Positions 22,851-34,550 of a stretch of DNA of 64,000 bases are shown in pieces. Where the stretch lies: NCBI GenBank assembly GCA_031213475.1, contig JARUPZ010000034.1:806001-870000 (forward strand), in the 5' to 3' direction. Position 1 is the first letter of the stretch; each line of letters begins with the position of its first letter. The position numbers were made by a program, and so were the translations under genes. The stretch is from Nereocystis luetkeana (taxonomy: Eukaryota; Sar; Phaeophyceae; Laminariales; Laminariaceae). The notes under the pieces were generated by a model. That model worked only from the letters and a program-made list of their open reading frames with translations. It searched no databases and was not told the origin of the DNA.

Positions 22851-23150
22851 GTGTATTGTTATTATGTTTGCCATCCGACAATGTGCAGCATGAGCTTCAA
22901 CCATCTCTCAAACCATTCCTGAAAGAAGGAATCCCGGAAACAAAGGAAAGCTATGTACAAGGTCTATCTACCCTCTAGGCCTACTTCCCTCTCTGCTCTG
23001 TCTACGATACTCAGTGTGTTGTCTTTGCTTCCTTCTACATCTCAATATGTACATATGCACTCGTCAATTTCTCCTCACCCACATCCAAGCTCCCTTCCCA
23101 CGTCATCGGTGTGGGTCTGTCATCTCCCCACCCTCTGCTCCTTCTCGATT
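22851..23150 (-). mobile_element. LINE 3' untranslated region and tail
   Basis: On the minus strand this is the end of the LINE. It terminates with a block whose plus-strand form is TTGCCATCCGACAATGTGCA, followed by an ATT-rich tail (plus-strand GTATTGTTATTATG). The same end block next to ATT-rich DNA recurs at 34.26, 34.93, 36.29 and, inverted, 62.1 kb. A microsatellite-like tail is usual for many LINEs and fixes the element orientation. Confidence 0.75.
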
Positions 23151-23800
23151 CCTGACGATCCCTAAACTGGAGTCTGAATCGCGACACCGTCTTCTCTTCT
23201 CTAAATGGCGACCTGTGTAGTCACCGAGACGATGTAGAGCTTGCGTTCCTTCACCAATCCTTTCCGTCCCATCAATCCGCCATCCCTCCCCCCCACTACA
23301 CACTAGCTGCCAGCTGGTCGATGAACTTACTGCCCTCTACCCCGAGACGCCCAACGCTTTCCACTGCTAGAGTGGCAAGTGTGTGACTCCGTTCGTCAAA
23401 GGATACATCCCCCGGAAGAGCGTAGTGTTGGCGCTTGCGCGCCTCGGAGGTAGAGCCAGCTGATCCATAGAGATAAGCGCTGCCTCCTCGCAGGTGTATC
23501 TGCGCTTGAGGGTCAGCATGGGTGACGGCCAGCAGGATGGACTTCTCCCTATACTCCCCGTTAGGAGCGTCTCGTAGACCTCTCTTCCTTACGACGATGC
23601 CCATCCGCAGATTCTGGTCTGCGGTGAACTGTTCGCCGCTCTCCACTTGGTGTCGATTTCCTAGCGGCTTCAACGTACGGGACATCGCGTGGAAAAGCGG
23701 TTGGGGCTGGTTTACCTGCGCCCCTGCTCTGGGATAGATGCGCGCGTGGCCGGCGTTCACGTCAACTACATCGCAGTAGGGGCACCTCAGTGTCACTTAT
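23150..23800 (-). pseudogene. LINE zinc knuckle and restriction-like endonuclease relic
   Basis: A minus frame of about 166 codons (23796-23296) reads LRCPYCDVVDVNAGHARIYP: a C-x2-C-x7-H zinc knuckle whose last cysteine is replaced by tyrosine. The next segment, TADQNLRMGIVVRKRGLRD followed by REKSILLAVTHADPQ, looks like the PD-(D/E)xK nuclease of RLE-type LINEs (R2, R4 and CRE groups). The positions where acidic residues are expected carry G (RMGIVV) and A (LLAVT), so the nuclease would be dead. Further on come FDERSHTLATLAVESVGRLG and FIDQLAAS. The C-terminal placement after RT is diagnostic of the RLE class; the exact clade is not determined. Confidence 0.7.
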
Positions 23801-24890
23801 TACTTTATCTCCATGAACCGCCTTCCCTTTCCCACAAACTCTTCTGCGGGTATGACCCGGAGTGAGTCCGTTGGTCTCGCGCGAAGGCATGCCGTAGCTC
23901 CTGCCCATTGTAGGTTCCTATAGTGAGCCTTGGCGAGGGCTTTGGTTTCGGCCCCACCCATCGGGTCGCCCGGTCCGGGGGGGCGTGCAGTCTCCGGCAA
24001 TCCCTCCCGCGTTGGCTGCGTGTCGACGTTGGCTTACCCGCTTGCCCAACTTCTGTTTGGCGTTGCGTGAGTTCGTGGAAATGACCTCATGCGCAGCCAG
24101 CATGTCGGCCTCTGGGGGCCTTGAGGCGAGGTCCCCCTCTATCCCTAGGCCCCATTTTCTAACCAAGATTCGGGGGCGATGCTCTCCATACCTTCCTTTG
24201 TCACCCTCCACGTATCCCTAATCTCCCGCAAGCTGTCTCCCAGCTGAGCAATGATGCTCGATTCTGGGAGCCCCCTCCTCAAGTTATCGCCTACCGGGCG
24301 TGTGAGGTCTGCTCTTAATAGGACCCCCGGGGCAAGGTCCCCACCCTGCTGCCGATGGATGCCGATATTCTCCTTGCTTCTGTCGACGGCAGCCCTAACT
24401 CTCCCGCTCCCGTAGAAAGACGTGCTTGGGCTTGCTTGAAAAGATCTGAGAGTCTGCCGACTATCCGGGCATCCCTCCTGGAAAAACGATTGTGCCTCCG
24501 CCGCTCCCGTTAGTTCGTGGATTTTCTCATACGCCCACTGCACCCCGTTGTCTACTCTTTTACACGCTTCGAGGGACAACCCCGTGTCCGGAGCCCTTTC
24601 GAGGTAACTCGTCCGTTGCCCGGGATATTCGACGGTGATGAGGGCCGCTGCTTGTTTGTCGGGCATGTTAGCGAGGCAGCGCGCCAGGTGGCCCGCGCCC
24701 CCATCCCTCACTACCTCCATTGCTCGCCCCCGCACGTATTCTTCCGTGCCGATCGGGACACCAACCACCGTCACCCCTCGCTGCGGACCTCATCACTTTC
24801 ACGGAGTGAAATCTCTTCCACAGTCGGGGCGTGCCCTTTGGGTGGTAGTGCCACTGGTTCGGCGGTGTTGACCACAATGCCGATGTTATC
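23800..24890 (-). pseudogene. LINE region between RT and zinc knuckle (relic)
   Basis: The main minus frame (24774-24145, 209 codons) reads VVGVPIGTEEYVRGRAMEVV, LARCLANMPDKQAAALITVE, then LPESSIIAQLGDSLREIRDT, a thumb or connector typical of the segment after the RT palm in LINEs. Preceding sequence in a shifted frame gives NIGIVVNTAEPVALPPKGHA. Downstream a short frame gives AETKALAKAHYRNLQ and LRARPTDSLRVIPAEEFVG, which lead into the zinc knuckle. Three or more frame changes separate these pieces, so this is a pseudogene of one continuous ORF. Confidence 0.7.
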
Positions 24891-25200
24891 TAGCTCTCGC
24901 CGAAGGAAGGCGAATGCCTAACCGAGTTGGCCGTGATACCTGTAAGAAGGCCGAGAGAGACATCGGCCATATACGCGAAGGCTTTCATTCCTTCTCTCTC
25001 GAGTTCCTGCCGGAATCGCCTCAGCACCGACCGCAACGCCTGGCAGAACATTGCTGGTCCCTTGGGGTCCCCTTGCTGGACACCGCTGGAGCAAGCGATC
25101 ACCCTGGTCTCTCCTGAGTCCATCCGAAAAAACACGTCGGCTGGTCTTGTGCCGTAGCACTTGGCCACCAAAGCCCTACCTTAAAAGTCAAGCCTTCGGG
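24890..25200 (-). pseudogene. LINE reverse transcriptase palm (relic, 5'-truncated)
   Basis: The minus frame 25171-24890 carries SSGVQQGDPKGPAMFCQALR, the GV.QGDPLGP..F block of LINE RTs. It is followed by KAFAYMADVSLGLL, the F/Y-x-D-D box with the first aspartate replaced by alanine. Upstream, towards 25200, a stop occurs and homology ends, so everything 5' of the RT palm is missing. This fits incomplete target-primed reverse transcription followed by mutation. Confidence 0.75.
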
Positions 25201-25221
25201 CAGCATCTAACATATATCACA

Positions 25222-25530
25222 TTACGGACGTGCGTGCGTCCGTTTTTGACCACGTGACCTTGGTCATGAGGCCGATGTCCGTGTGGCCTCTTCAATACAA
25301 GGGGTACGGCATGTGGACAGCAACAAAATGCCGAATGACGGTCTGTCAGGGGGGCGATGGGGGGATGGAGGACGAGGGTGGACGATCGGGTTGTGAGTGG
25401 GCGCGTGTAACTATGATCGTGGAGTCTTCTATCGTGCCTGCCTTTTCTCCCAATACGGACGTGTGTACATCGTGGGGGTCTAACTGACATCATTGGTAAT
25501 GAGGCCGATGTCGTGCGTCCTCTTGAACAA
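25222..25530 (+). repeat. Diverged direct repeat, two units about 230 bp apart
   Basis: TACGGACGTG and ATGAGGCCGATGTC followed by CCTCTT occur near 25222-25295 and again near 25453-25530 in the same order. Confidence 0.5.
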
Positions 25531-27270
25531 CGTACACGTCTGTGTGTCGCGGAAGGGGTTGGGGGGGGGGTACTCATGGCATACATATCCGTAGTCGTAT
25601 GATCATAGACCCTCGCATCCCTACAATGCGGGGGACGGGGCGCGTCGGGTATCCACCGGACACAATACTTCCACTAAGCGCGAGATGGCGAGAGGTGTTG
25701 GGCGAGCCGCATCAACGGTAACCGGTATCTGCTAAGAACCGCCTGTGAGGCGGACTTGCATATGGATGACAGCGGGCAATTAAATGGTAATGTTTTCGGT
25801 TGTGGCCACATCCGGAGCAGCAATGGGTATACAGTGCTATATTTTTCAACCAAGCAGGCAGACATTCTTGCACCAATCGGGGGCAAGTCAGCGGAGGAGG
25901 GGGAAGGGGAGCGGATTGGGAATGCCGTTGGCGCATAATGCTATAAGGGTTTAGCACCCTCCCGTGTCTTGGGTATTGGTTCGGGGCGTGGAAATAACGG
26001 ACAACACCGCCCTCCGTGATTTATTACACGAGGCCAAAGGTGATTTTACAGTCTTCCGTGAGTCGCGTTTGGCGCGGGGTACACGCATTGCTGACTATAG
26101 TGGAGCCATCCCATGGTAGGGGTGCCCCAGACGTTCCTGAACCCCTCACATGAAGAGCTCAACATCTCACCCGAAACAGTAGTTGAAAGAAAATTGTTCG
26201 CGCCACCCCACCGGCACTTCTATGAACTAGTTCTAACCCGAATATACGAGTAAATGTTTCATCCCTACTGCTGGTTCCTCGCTTAGGGAACTCAGTCGGT
26301 CAGAAACCAAAACGTGCAACCCCTGCAGTGGGGTGACTCAGTGGGAGTTTTGAAGAACCCGCGCGGCCATACATTGTCGAACCACGCGGTGACCCTGTGC
26401 TTTGTCGATAGCGTTGAGAAAATCACTGAGATAGAACTTTGCCTTACGAAAAACACCTCGCCGAACGGGATATAGCAATGTGACGTCGGTCATCAATGCA
26501 GCGGGGATGTATACTGATGAACGACGTTGGCGTCTTGAAGGATCCCTTCTCCCATACAAGGTCGAGCAATGCGTGAAACACAAGCTCGTAGTGTAGCACG
26601 GTCGATTGTTGGTACGGTGCCCAGGGTTTCCATAGTTGCGGCACAGGCGTTGCCCTTCCCTCACCCTTAAGTAATTGAACAACGGCCAGAGGAAGGCGAG
26701 CTCGCAGGTTTACCTTCTTCGAATTAGGCGCGGGATAACTTGAGTGCCGGATATCATCGAGTTTCTTCAAGGGTCTTATATCATTTCGTCAAAATAATCT
26801 CTTGCAATCTGGGGAAAGCGTTCGCATAAGGTTGAAGTGAAAGCGTTGAAGCAATATCAAACCAGCACTATACAGCCAGGATTCAAGGGTAACGATTCGA
26901 TCAAGCATTTAGCTTCAAGTTCGAAGATAGAACGGCGTCTTCAACCGTTTCGCCGCTTTGTACCTGTCGGCAAAGCCCAACGATGTCCGAGTCGCTGATT
27001 TAAACTTGTCGAAGGAAATCGTTGTGAGACAGGCGGTCTCGATCGCACTAAAATATATCACCGACATTTCATCAGCATGGGGAAGGGCACACCGCTGGCA
27101 AGTCCACATCGCTTGCAACCAAATACTGCCTACTCGTATACCAAATTCGGCCAATTCTGTAAACGCCGAGATTGTGGAAATCGACCACGTACGTGAAGTT
27201 CCCTTACTAATAAAAAGACACCAATAGGACGATCTCCTGTGATATATGTACGTGCGTGCAGTATGGGTCC
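25531..27270. other. No recognisable gene
   Basis: Several frames of 90-140 codons occur (for example 26338-26770 and 26915-27331 on the minus strand, 26958-27227 on the plus). They overlap on both strands, and I recognise no domain. They may be decayed coding sequence. Confidence 0.4.
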
Positions 27271-27279
27271 GAGGAAGTT

Positions 27280-28120
27280 GTGTCAGCTTCCACAGAAGCC
27301 GTGAAGGTTTCACAAAGCTCACAAGGTTCAAGGGAAGTCGCGTAAGCTTCTACCACCTCCATGGCAGTCGTGCAAGCCAACCCTACGTCCATCGAAGTGG
27401 TGGAAGCATCCGTGGAAGTCATGGAAGCTCCTCTACGACTTCATGAAAGTCATGGAAGCTTCCACAAGCGTCCATGGAAGTAATGGAAGCTTCCACAAGC
27501 GTCCATGGAAGTAGTGGAAGCTTTTATGTACGTGGTGGGAGCTCCGCTCAGACTTCATTGAAGTAGTGGAAGCTTCCTCAAGCTTCCATGGAAGCAGTGG
27601 AAGCTCCTCCGAGCCTTCATGCAAGTAGTGGAAGAGTAGTGGAAGCTTCCACAAGCACCCATGGAAGCCGTGGAACGTTGACTCAAACTGAAGATTCCAC
27701 TGCTTCGATGGAAGCTCGAACTACTTCCATGGAAAATTCCACCGCTTCAATCAATGGGAGCTCATACGAGTTTCCATGGGAGTAGGCTGAGAGATTTTCT
27801 GTGGAAGTGATGATTGAAGCTTCCATGGAAGCCGCCCGAAGCTTCTGGGAGAATTTCGTTCGTGGTAGTACTCCAGAATTCCCGCGGAAGCTTTCACAAC
27901 TTCCATGGAAGCTTCCGCGAAAGCAGTTTCTACGGAAGCTTCCATGTACTTCCACGTACTTCCATTAAAGCTTCCATTGAATCTTCCAGCGCGTCCGTGG
28001 AAGCTTCCACAGCTTTCGTAGAAGCTTCCATTCGCTTCTATGGAAGTGGTAGAAGCTCTGGTGGAAGTGGTAAAAGCTTCCGTAGAAGTTGTGGAAACTT
28101 CCTGGAAGCTTCCACCTACT
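27280..28120. repeat. TTCCATGGAAGC palindrome array, cluster 1
   Basis: Dense, irregular recurrence of TTCCATGGAAG, GGAAGCTTCC and GTGGAAGC. A locally regular 33-bp unit repeats at about 27445-27515 (TCCATGGAAGTAGTGGAAGC). Each word is its own near reverse complement, so both strands carry the same vocabulary. A second cluster lies at 48.06-49.03 kb. Confidence 0.85.
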
Positions 28121-28703
28121 TTAAAATATATAAAAACCTATAATGCAGGAGACCGGAACTTGAGACTGGGGCCTCCAACATCTGAAATGATTTATTTTCT
28201 CTTTAGGATAAACCTGATGGGTACCACAGACTCCACTTTTAGACCTGCAGAGGGTCACTAGGCTTCATTCGTTTCGCTGCGGCGGGCGCGCCACGAGTAT
28301 TCGTTTTGGTGCGCCCCCCCCCCCCCTGCCACCAATGAAGCCTCTCGACGATCCTCCCCTCGCGGAACCGCCCGCTCGGCGCCAAGCTAATCGATGTACC
28401 GAACCCGAGGGGCGAGACCACCTCGGCGCGCGCGGTGAGGCAGGCGGACGGCCGCCTGTGTCCATGATGTCATACAACAAGAGAGAGTACACACAATGAC
28501 AACTGAAGCACACCCCAAAAAAGAAGATATTAAATCAGCGTACGTAGTTGAGACGTGATACTCGAGCAACTGAGGGAACGGAAACCGCATACCCGGAGAA
28601 AACCAGTGCACGTATGGCCTCTTTGATTGGTTGAAAATCAGGCAGAAACAGTTGAAAGCTATTTAATAGACAAAATAGTGGAATAGAAGCGTATGTATCT
28701 ATC

Positions 28704-28968
28704 TGTTGATTGTGCTCAAGAACACGATCCGTAAGACCCATTGCAGTAGATTGAGGAGTTCCATGCTGAACAGGGATTCTGGTAGTAGGGTATTGGGATG
28801 TCGGGGTAATGTGTACCTCACCAATACCACTCGTTAGATGTAGCTCCATATGAGGCGAGTCAGCTCGACAGCTCGGATGTATAATATAAGATGAGTTCCG
28901 TGTTATTGTCTGGAGCAACCACGCGTTCCCGTGCCAGCTGCGTCTATACCTTTAGAGATCAATCAACA
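28704..28968 (+). mobile_element. LTR-like insertion, copy 1 (265 bp)
   Basis: Starts TGTTGATTG and ends CAATCAACA, the TG..CA form of an LTR with a short terminal inverted repeat. It is nearly identical to 48740-49000. The flanking five bases, CTATC and GTATC, match at four of five positions, consistent with an old target duplication. No second LTR or internal region is present, so it is probably a solo LTR. Confidence 0.75.
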
Positions 28969-29578
28969 GTATCTCACCAGATTCAAGCCAACTAACAGGT
29001 GCAACGTGAGGGTGGCCAATGTGGCTGGGCTTCTGGTATGTATGTGGTTCGCATTCATGTTTGGTGCGTAACTTGTTTTGACACACAATCGTGACAAGGT
29101 ACCGACCGGGCCTTACGGGATAAAATATCGATCGATTACCCAGGAAAGAGAGCAATCCTTATAACGCGCGTTCTACCATAGGGGTGAAACATTCCTGTTA
29201 AAACTTTTTCTGACTGACGGGGTTCCTTCTCCCAAAATTGTCAGAAGGCCAATCCTGTTTCGAAAAGAGACATTTTTTGTGTACTTGGGGCCATGGGATT
29301 ATTCAACGGGATGCAATTTAGGTTTTGCCGAAGTCAGTCAGTTGTCGGGTGAGGTATGGAGCTCCTTACGTGGCCACAAGCCTCAGCAAATTAGGGCGAG
29401 CCTCTATCATATAACGCCTCTAACAGTATACCAGGTACCTGATTTGGGCCAAAACACTTAATTTTATCCTCCCACGGGTTGATTGGTGAAAATCGTTCAC
29501 ATCCACTGTATGGGGCCTGGGTCCCTTGATCACGGGCATACATACATACGTCGCTTACTCTTTTTGACCCTGTTACGA
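28969..29578. other. No recognisable gene
   Basis: Short frames only; no repeat pairing found within the window. Confidence 0.45.
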
Positions 29579-29757
29579 GTTAGGGGGTTCCCCTAGTTAA
29601 TGGTCCCATTTGTCTCGCGGGATCCCCATTTGGCTTAGGGGTCCCCACTCATCTTAGGGTATCCCCTTTCACCTTAGGGGACCCCCTCTTCTCACTTTAG
29701 GCCCCCCCCCTCTCCCCTTATAGGGTATCCCCTAACTAGGGGGATCTCCCCTAACCC
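29579..29757. repeat. Fold-back element with CCCC/GGGG internal repeats
   Basis: Begins TTAGGGGGTTCCCCTAGTTA and ends TAACTAGGGGGATCTCCCCT, followed by AA: inverted ends of about 20 bp. Between them, roughly 30-bp units of the type CTTAGGGGTCCCC repeat five or six times. Confidence 0.75.
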
Positions 29758-29829
29758 CCAACCGACCCTGTGGCACCATGGTTCCTTGAAGGGGGCCACC
29801 TACTACTGTTACTGCTGCTGTATTCACAA

Positions 29830-30470
29830 AACTAATCAATAGTACTCGTATATAACCTAATACGTCGTGATATATAATATAAACATACCTGGTATATAAT
29901 ATGTACAAACAAAACTATAAATATATACTACCAGGTATTAATATGTACCAGGTATTCATCCCTTGCACAGCAGTCCTGTACAGGAACTTTTACCCTCGGC
30001 AGTCAGCAGTCTTCTTCTAGACAAGCCGTGGTCACAACAGGCGTCAATTTTCATCGAATGTAACTATTAATATTAATAATATCTCACGCTATCGAGCTTC
30101 CCGCTGATCATTTTTTTCGCAAGAAAAAGGCCCGAAGAGCACATGCACTCGGTGAAACTTGAACCCACGAAACTGATCTTGCACGCGGATCACGTAATAA
30201 GCCGCCGGGGACGAATAGTCTCAACAGTATTAATAGTATTAATAGTGAAACGCGAGATCACGATTCAACCATAAGTAGGTGAATCCAACCACTAATTGAT
30301 GTACTATGTACTGTATTAAGATACGAGGTAACATATAATATGCTTATATTCGGCGTATTCGTATGAATATGTGTGTGTACTCGAGTTTTTTTGTCTAGGT
30401 TGATTAATCCACGCAACTTAACGTTGATTAAAATAAATCGAGATATTAATTAATGAATTTCATCACTCCT
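29830..30470. other. AT-rich spacer with TACCAGGTA words; no gene
   Basis: Contains TACCTGGTA or TACCAGGTA at 29886, 29929 and 29946, and AATATTAATA-type runs. A tRNA-like T-arm (minus strand GTGGGTTCAAGTTTCAC, about 30155) is present without matching acceptor or D arms. Confidence 0.5.
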
Positions 30471-31636
30471 GCCCCCCCCGATGTGTGTCAATTCTTATGA
30501 AACATGTCTCGTCGCCTACTTCGGGATTGTGCACTATTATTAATAATAAGATTAATATTATTAATAATCGTAGACGTGTCACGTAAAACAACGGGTGATG
30601 TACGAATCTACCACCAGGTACCCCAGAGTTTTTTTTTTTTTTTTTTCTTATCCCATTCATTATCTTCGCACATCTTCTTCTCTCTCTCCTTCCAACTCGT
30701 AACTCAGATCCGGGTCACATAGCAGGCTCTTCTCCCCCCTTCCCGCTACGGTACGTGCCTTCATTTTTATCGCGAGAAGATTTCAGCCTTTTCTTCCCTC
30801 GTCTAGGCACCATCAGCGAGTGGAATTCGGTCTAAGCCTGGACTAAGGCTACTTATAGCCGGTGCCATCGAATGGCTTGGGCCGAGAAGGCACCAGGATC
30901 CTGACAACGAGACAGGTCCAGCGCCTTTGTTGACAATGCAAGACCTTCATCGATACGATAGGGATAGATAGGTGGGTACCGCAATTAATTCTTCATGTTG
31001 TGCTGTGTCCCCCGACCCCCCCCCAACGTACCTAGCAGGCGTTATCTCCCCCCGTGAAAAGGGCATTTTCTCGCCGCACTGCTGCTGCTGCGTGCGCAAG
31101 ACCCAACACCTCTGAATCAACACCAAGCAAGTACACGTACGTGGTGAGTCACCCAACATGTATGTATGTGGTAAACTAGTACACAGTCTCGCCCCCCTCG
31201 TATGCAAGCTGAGATCATAGAGCGGGCTCACATCCTTACTCTGGCGGAGCGAGAAGCATTATTTCAATTTCCTAGAGTCCAGACGTGGAGCCAGCTACAA
31301 CCAGTAGGTACGAGAGGCTCGTACAAATACAAATACACACCTGGTACCTGGTGCCTGGTGCCTGACACTAATAATAATAGTAATATGCCCGTACAAAAAA
31401 AGGAACGTTCGTGTATAAATATGTCATCTTAGCATACCTTATATTATGCGACACGCCACAGTCAGTAGTGGCACGGTTCTTTCTCACACAGACAGCAAGC
31501 AGTATGCTTTCCTGATGGGCTAGATATCGTAAACCCTGTGTTTGCTTGAAGTAAAAGTACGAGCTGCTACTGTAACATTTACAGCAGATATATAAACTTG
31601 GTATCTGCTGGCGAACTGCGCCGTTGTCGTGTTGCA

Positions 31637-31685
31637 AGCAGCAGCAGCAGCAGTAGTAGTAGCAGTAGATGCAGTAGCAGTATTC
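31637..31685. repeat. CAG/TAG trinucleotide microsatellite
   Basis: Consecutive CAG then TAG units, with short interruptions towards the right. Confidence 0.9.
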
Positions 31686-32552
31686 TAGCGGAGGCCACAG
31701 TCTCCGCTCTATTAATAGTTATCGGAGCCTGTCCTGTGACCACAGACCGCATTGTGGCGATTGTGTAAAGAAAGTAAGAACAGCCACAACAAGTACTCGT
31801 ACCAGGTAGTAAATAGCGCAGCAGTACAGTAGTACCTGGTAGTGCTTAGTTGGCCCTTTCGTTTCCAGTTTCCAGTACATTTTCAGAGGGCACGATGATG
31901 CTACTATCATCATGGCATCATGGCATCGATCATTTATCGCAAAACGATGACGACTTTTGACATTGATTCTACAGGAGTAGATTGGCGTGATAGGCCAATA
32001 TTGGTGTCTATACGCACCACGTACAACATGCTCTTGTGGCACATATATATGTACTGCTGTCTATCACACAGCGAATAATAAATACTGCCTCCCGCCGGGT
32101 TGTCTTCAGACAGCAGCCACCGGTACCTGCAGGGTATACCGATTTATATAATTGATCCCCGGGGATTGTCGAAAGGTTTCCGACGCTCCTCGTAGTGGAA
32201 TCGACCTTTACTTTGGGGTTTAAAGTGCCTGCGCTTGAGTCCACCCATGCACCAACTTACTTCCACCCTCCACTCTCACCCAGCATACATACCGCATTCA
32301 TGCTGCAGTGGCAGCAGGTATGCATGCCTTACTTTGGGATATGACCGTGTGATAGGCTCGAATTGTTTTACGGAACGTAGGGTGTGCCCTACTCTATCAC
32401 TTCAGTGCATCAAGGCCCTTTTCAATGGACCCACCCTACGACGTAGTGGGATCGGGATTGGAGGTCCCTTATACGGTACCAGCGTCTCCTGTCCCAGCTA
32501 GGGTCGGTGCGCTGTTACACGGTCAGTACTATACAGTAGGCGCCGGCAGCTG

Positions 32553-32657
32553 ACCCGTTTAGGACTGAAGCCCCGTTTTGGGGACAAACTACTACTGCTT
32601 GTGAACTTGAATACTCTGTCCCCAAGATGGGACTGCAGCCAGTCCTCTAAAAGGGGT
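32553..32657. mobile_element. Fold-back MITE family A, copy 1
   Basis: Left arm CCGTTTAGGACTGAAG then CCCCGTTTTGGGGACAAA; right arm TGTCCCCAAGATGGGACTGC and CTCTAAAAGGGG. A diverged copy of the roughly 95-bp hairpin defined by 33149-33245. Confidence 0.75.
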
Positions 32658-32728
32658 GGTAATAAAAAGAAACATCTTGGTGCGAAACATAGGGTCAGGT
32701 CGGTCTGCACGAACAAGGAAGAAAATTG

Positions 32729-32822
32729 GAACTCCAGTCCCGTTTTGGGGACAAGCCACTCAAATTCCAAGTAATTTGTCTCCAATTGTCCCCGAAACGA
32801 GACTGCAGTCCTAAAAGGGTTA
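32729..32822. mobile_element. Fold-back MITE family A, copy 2
   Basis: Left arm CAGTCCCGTTTTGGGGACAA; right arm TTGTCCCCGAAACGAGACTG, then CAGTCCTAAAAGGGTTAA. The outer few bases of the left arm have decayed. Confidence 0.75.
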
Positions 32823-32966
32823 AGAAACACGTCTCAACGGCGGGACCAACTCTAAATTCTACCTGGTACACAATCGAGTCGCTGTATAGATCAAGATCGG
32901 AAAAAATAAGACATCGAGCCTGGACGCCAAATTGACGTGTCTAACACCGGTCGCCGACTGTACTCC

Positions 32967-33073
32967 ATTACGGGGGATCACAGTAAATAGGACCTAATAC
33001 TGCTAGTAAAAATAGGCAAATGTATAGATCTTTGTGAGTACGGTAGGTCCTATTTACCATGGTCCCCCGTAAT
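32967..33073. mobile_element. Fold-back MITE family B, copy 1
   Basis: ATTACGGGGGATCACAGTAA with ATAGGACC on the left, and GGTCCTATTTACCATGGTCC with CCCGTAAT on the right. The arms are about 30 bp around an AT-rich centre. Confidence 0.85.
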
Positions 33074-33148
33074 AGTGGGGGCAAAAATGGCGAGGAGACA
33101 TTTGGAGTCCCTAATACTGGTATACCGTTTTCCCTCATAAGGGCTCCC

Positions 33149-33245
33149 TTAACCTTTTTAGAACCGCAGTCCCGTTTTGGGGACAAACCGCTCAAACTTC
33201 AAGTAGTTTGTCCCCAAAACGGGACTGCGGTTTTAAAGGGGTTAA
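33149..33245. mobile_element. Fold-back MITE family A, copy 3 (best-preserved)
   Basis: Runs from TTAACCTTTTTAGAACCGCA, then GTCCCGTTTTGGGGACAAAC, to GTTTGTCCCCAAAACGGGAC, then TGCGGTTTTAAAGGGGTTAA. The arms are about 43 bp, nearly perfect, with a loop of about 12 bp. Both ends show TTAA next to CCTTT/AAAGG, which is the target and tip form of piggyBac-superfamily elements. No coding capacity. Confidence 0.85.
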
Positions 33246-33299
33246 TGGGACGCCGGCACCCTAGCGTCCCCTGGTTCCCGGGCTTCCGGTGACTCTAAT

Positions 33300-34250
33300 C
33301 TTCTATATGTTTTATCGGAACAAAAAAAAACATCGCTATCTTGACACGCTGCGTTTAGAACTTCGGCTGGTTCGTGCTTACCGGAGAGCGACGGTGACTT
33401 GTGAGAGGTTCATCACAACAGCTTGTATTTCTCTCAAGATTGATCCCCCGCAGGCACTCAACAGAGGCCTACACCTCGACTATAAGAGGTGCTCCAGTGG
33501 TCGGAATTGCTCGAAATCCGGGGTGCACAAAATGAGACCAAAAACAACCCCCAACGGAACGTTTGCGCCTCACTTGCGGGCGGCTACAACTCTTCACAGG
33601 AAACTACAGCCCGCAAAATTGAGGGATGCTCATGATGAGGTGAGGGCGTCGGGTGTGACAGACGGCAGTCAGTCGTAGGCCGCGAGAAACGGCTCACGAG
33701 TTGCTTTCGTGTATTTCGAAGTTGCGAGTGAGTACTGCTGTAGCACAAAAAAGCTCGCAAAAACGGTAATTGAATTGTTTCACGCAAGGGAGCCTAGCTC
33801 AATGGCTACATCAAGCACCGATCGATGAAGAAATGGTCTTCTTGCTTCACTACACAAACAGTAGAAGATTGCTGCTCTCCAGGCGGGTGATATGTCTCTT
33901 AGATAGTCGTCGTCGAAGATGCTGCCTGGCGCAAAACTGCGTTCCCATAATGGGCAGTACAGAGTATATAGCCCCGCCAATAAGGGAGTGCCCAATAAGA
34001 AAATAGTGCCCACTTTTTGAGAAGGCTAAGAAAATTGGGTTAAAAAAAAACGGCTCAGCGATGAACTGTACACTAAACCCTATATTATAGCCTATGCCCA
34101 AGGTTGCTTGAAGATGGCGCCCCATTGAACATCTCAGGCTTGCACAGAGTAGGCGTTTCTTGTTGGCGGCCCATACTGCTGTAAGTTATTGGGCCAAAAA
34201 AGTGCAGAAATGAAATGGGCTAAAAAGCTCAGTCAGGATTCTCGTATACT
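33300..34250. other. No recognisable gene
   Basis: A 129-codon plus frame at 33289-33678 has no motif I know and no clear start context. A tRNA D-arm-like word, TAGCTCAATGGCTACA, lies at about 33796 without a T-arm. Confidence 0.4.
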
Positions 34251-34263
34251 ATTAATATTATGA

Positions 34264-34392
34264 GGGGCTTGCCATCCGACGATGTGCAGCATGAGCATCA
34301 ACGTGGATCACTCGAAACATATACTCGTATCCTGAAAGAAGAAATCCCCGAAGACAAAGGAAACCTATGCACAAGGTGCATCTACTCGTATG
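34264..34392 (-). mobile_element. 5'-truncated LINE copy (3' end only)
   Basis: CTTGCCATCCGACGATGTGC, then AGCATGAGC and CTGAAAGAAGAAATCCC, match the LINE 3' end at 22862-22990. ATTAATATTATG tail sequence adjoins on the left. About 130 bp of the 3' terminus remain. Confidence 0.75.
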
Positions 34393-34550
34393 ATACCTCA
34401 TTTGCGTCAAACATCTTCAACCACACGAGATATATATATTATGCGGGTCTTGGTTGCAGATCCGTTGCTCTAATTCCAAGGCGTATGTCTACGTTGCCGA
34501 AACGTTTACGTGCGGCTATTTGACGCATTCCTGAGGGTATCAGCGTCCCC

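Noticed and set aside
27280..28120. CRISPR-like array because of regularly recurring short repeats
   Set aside because: Spacing is irregular, spacers are made of the same words, and the genome context is eukaryotic.
30115..30190. Possible tRNA on the minus strand (T-arm GTGGGTTCAAGTTTCAC, stem TGATC/GATCA)
   Set aside because: The anticodon-like loop is nine bases instead of seven and the acceptor sequence CGAGTGC has no partner.
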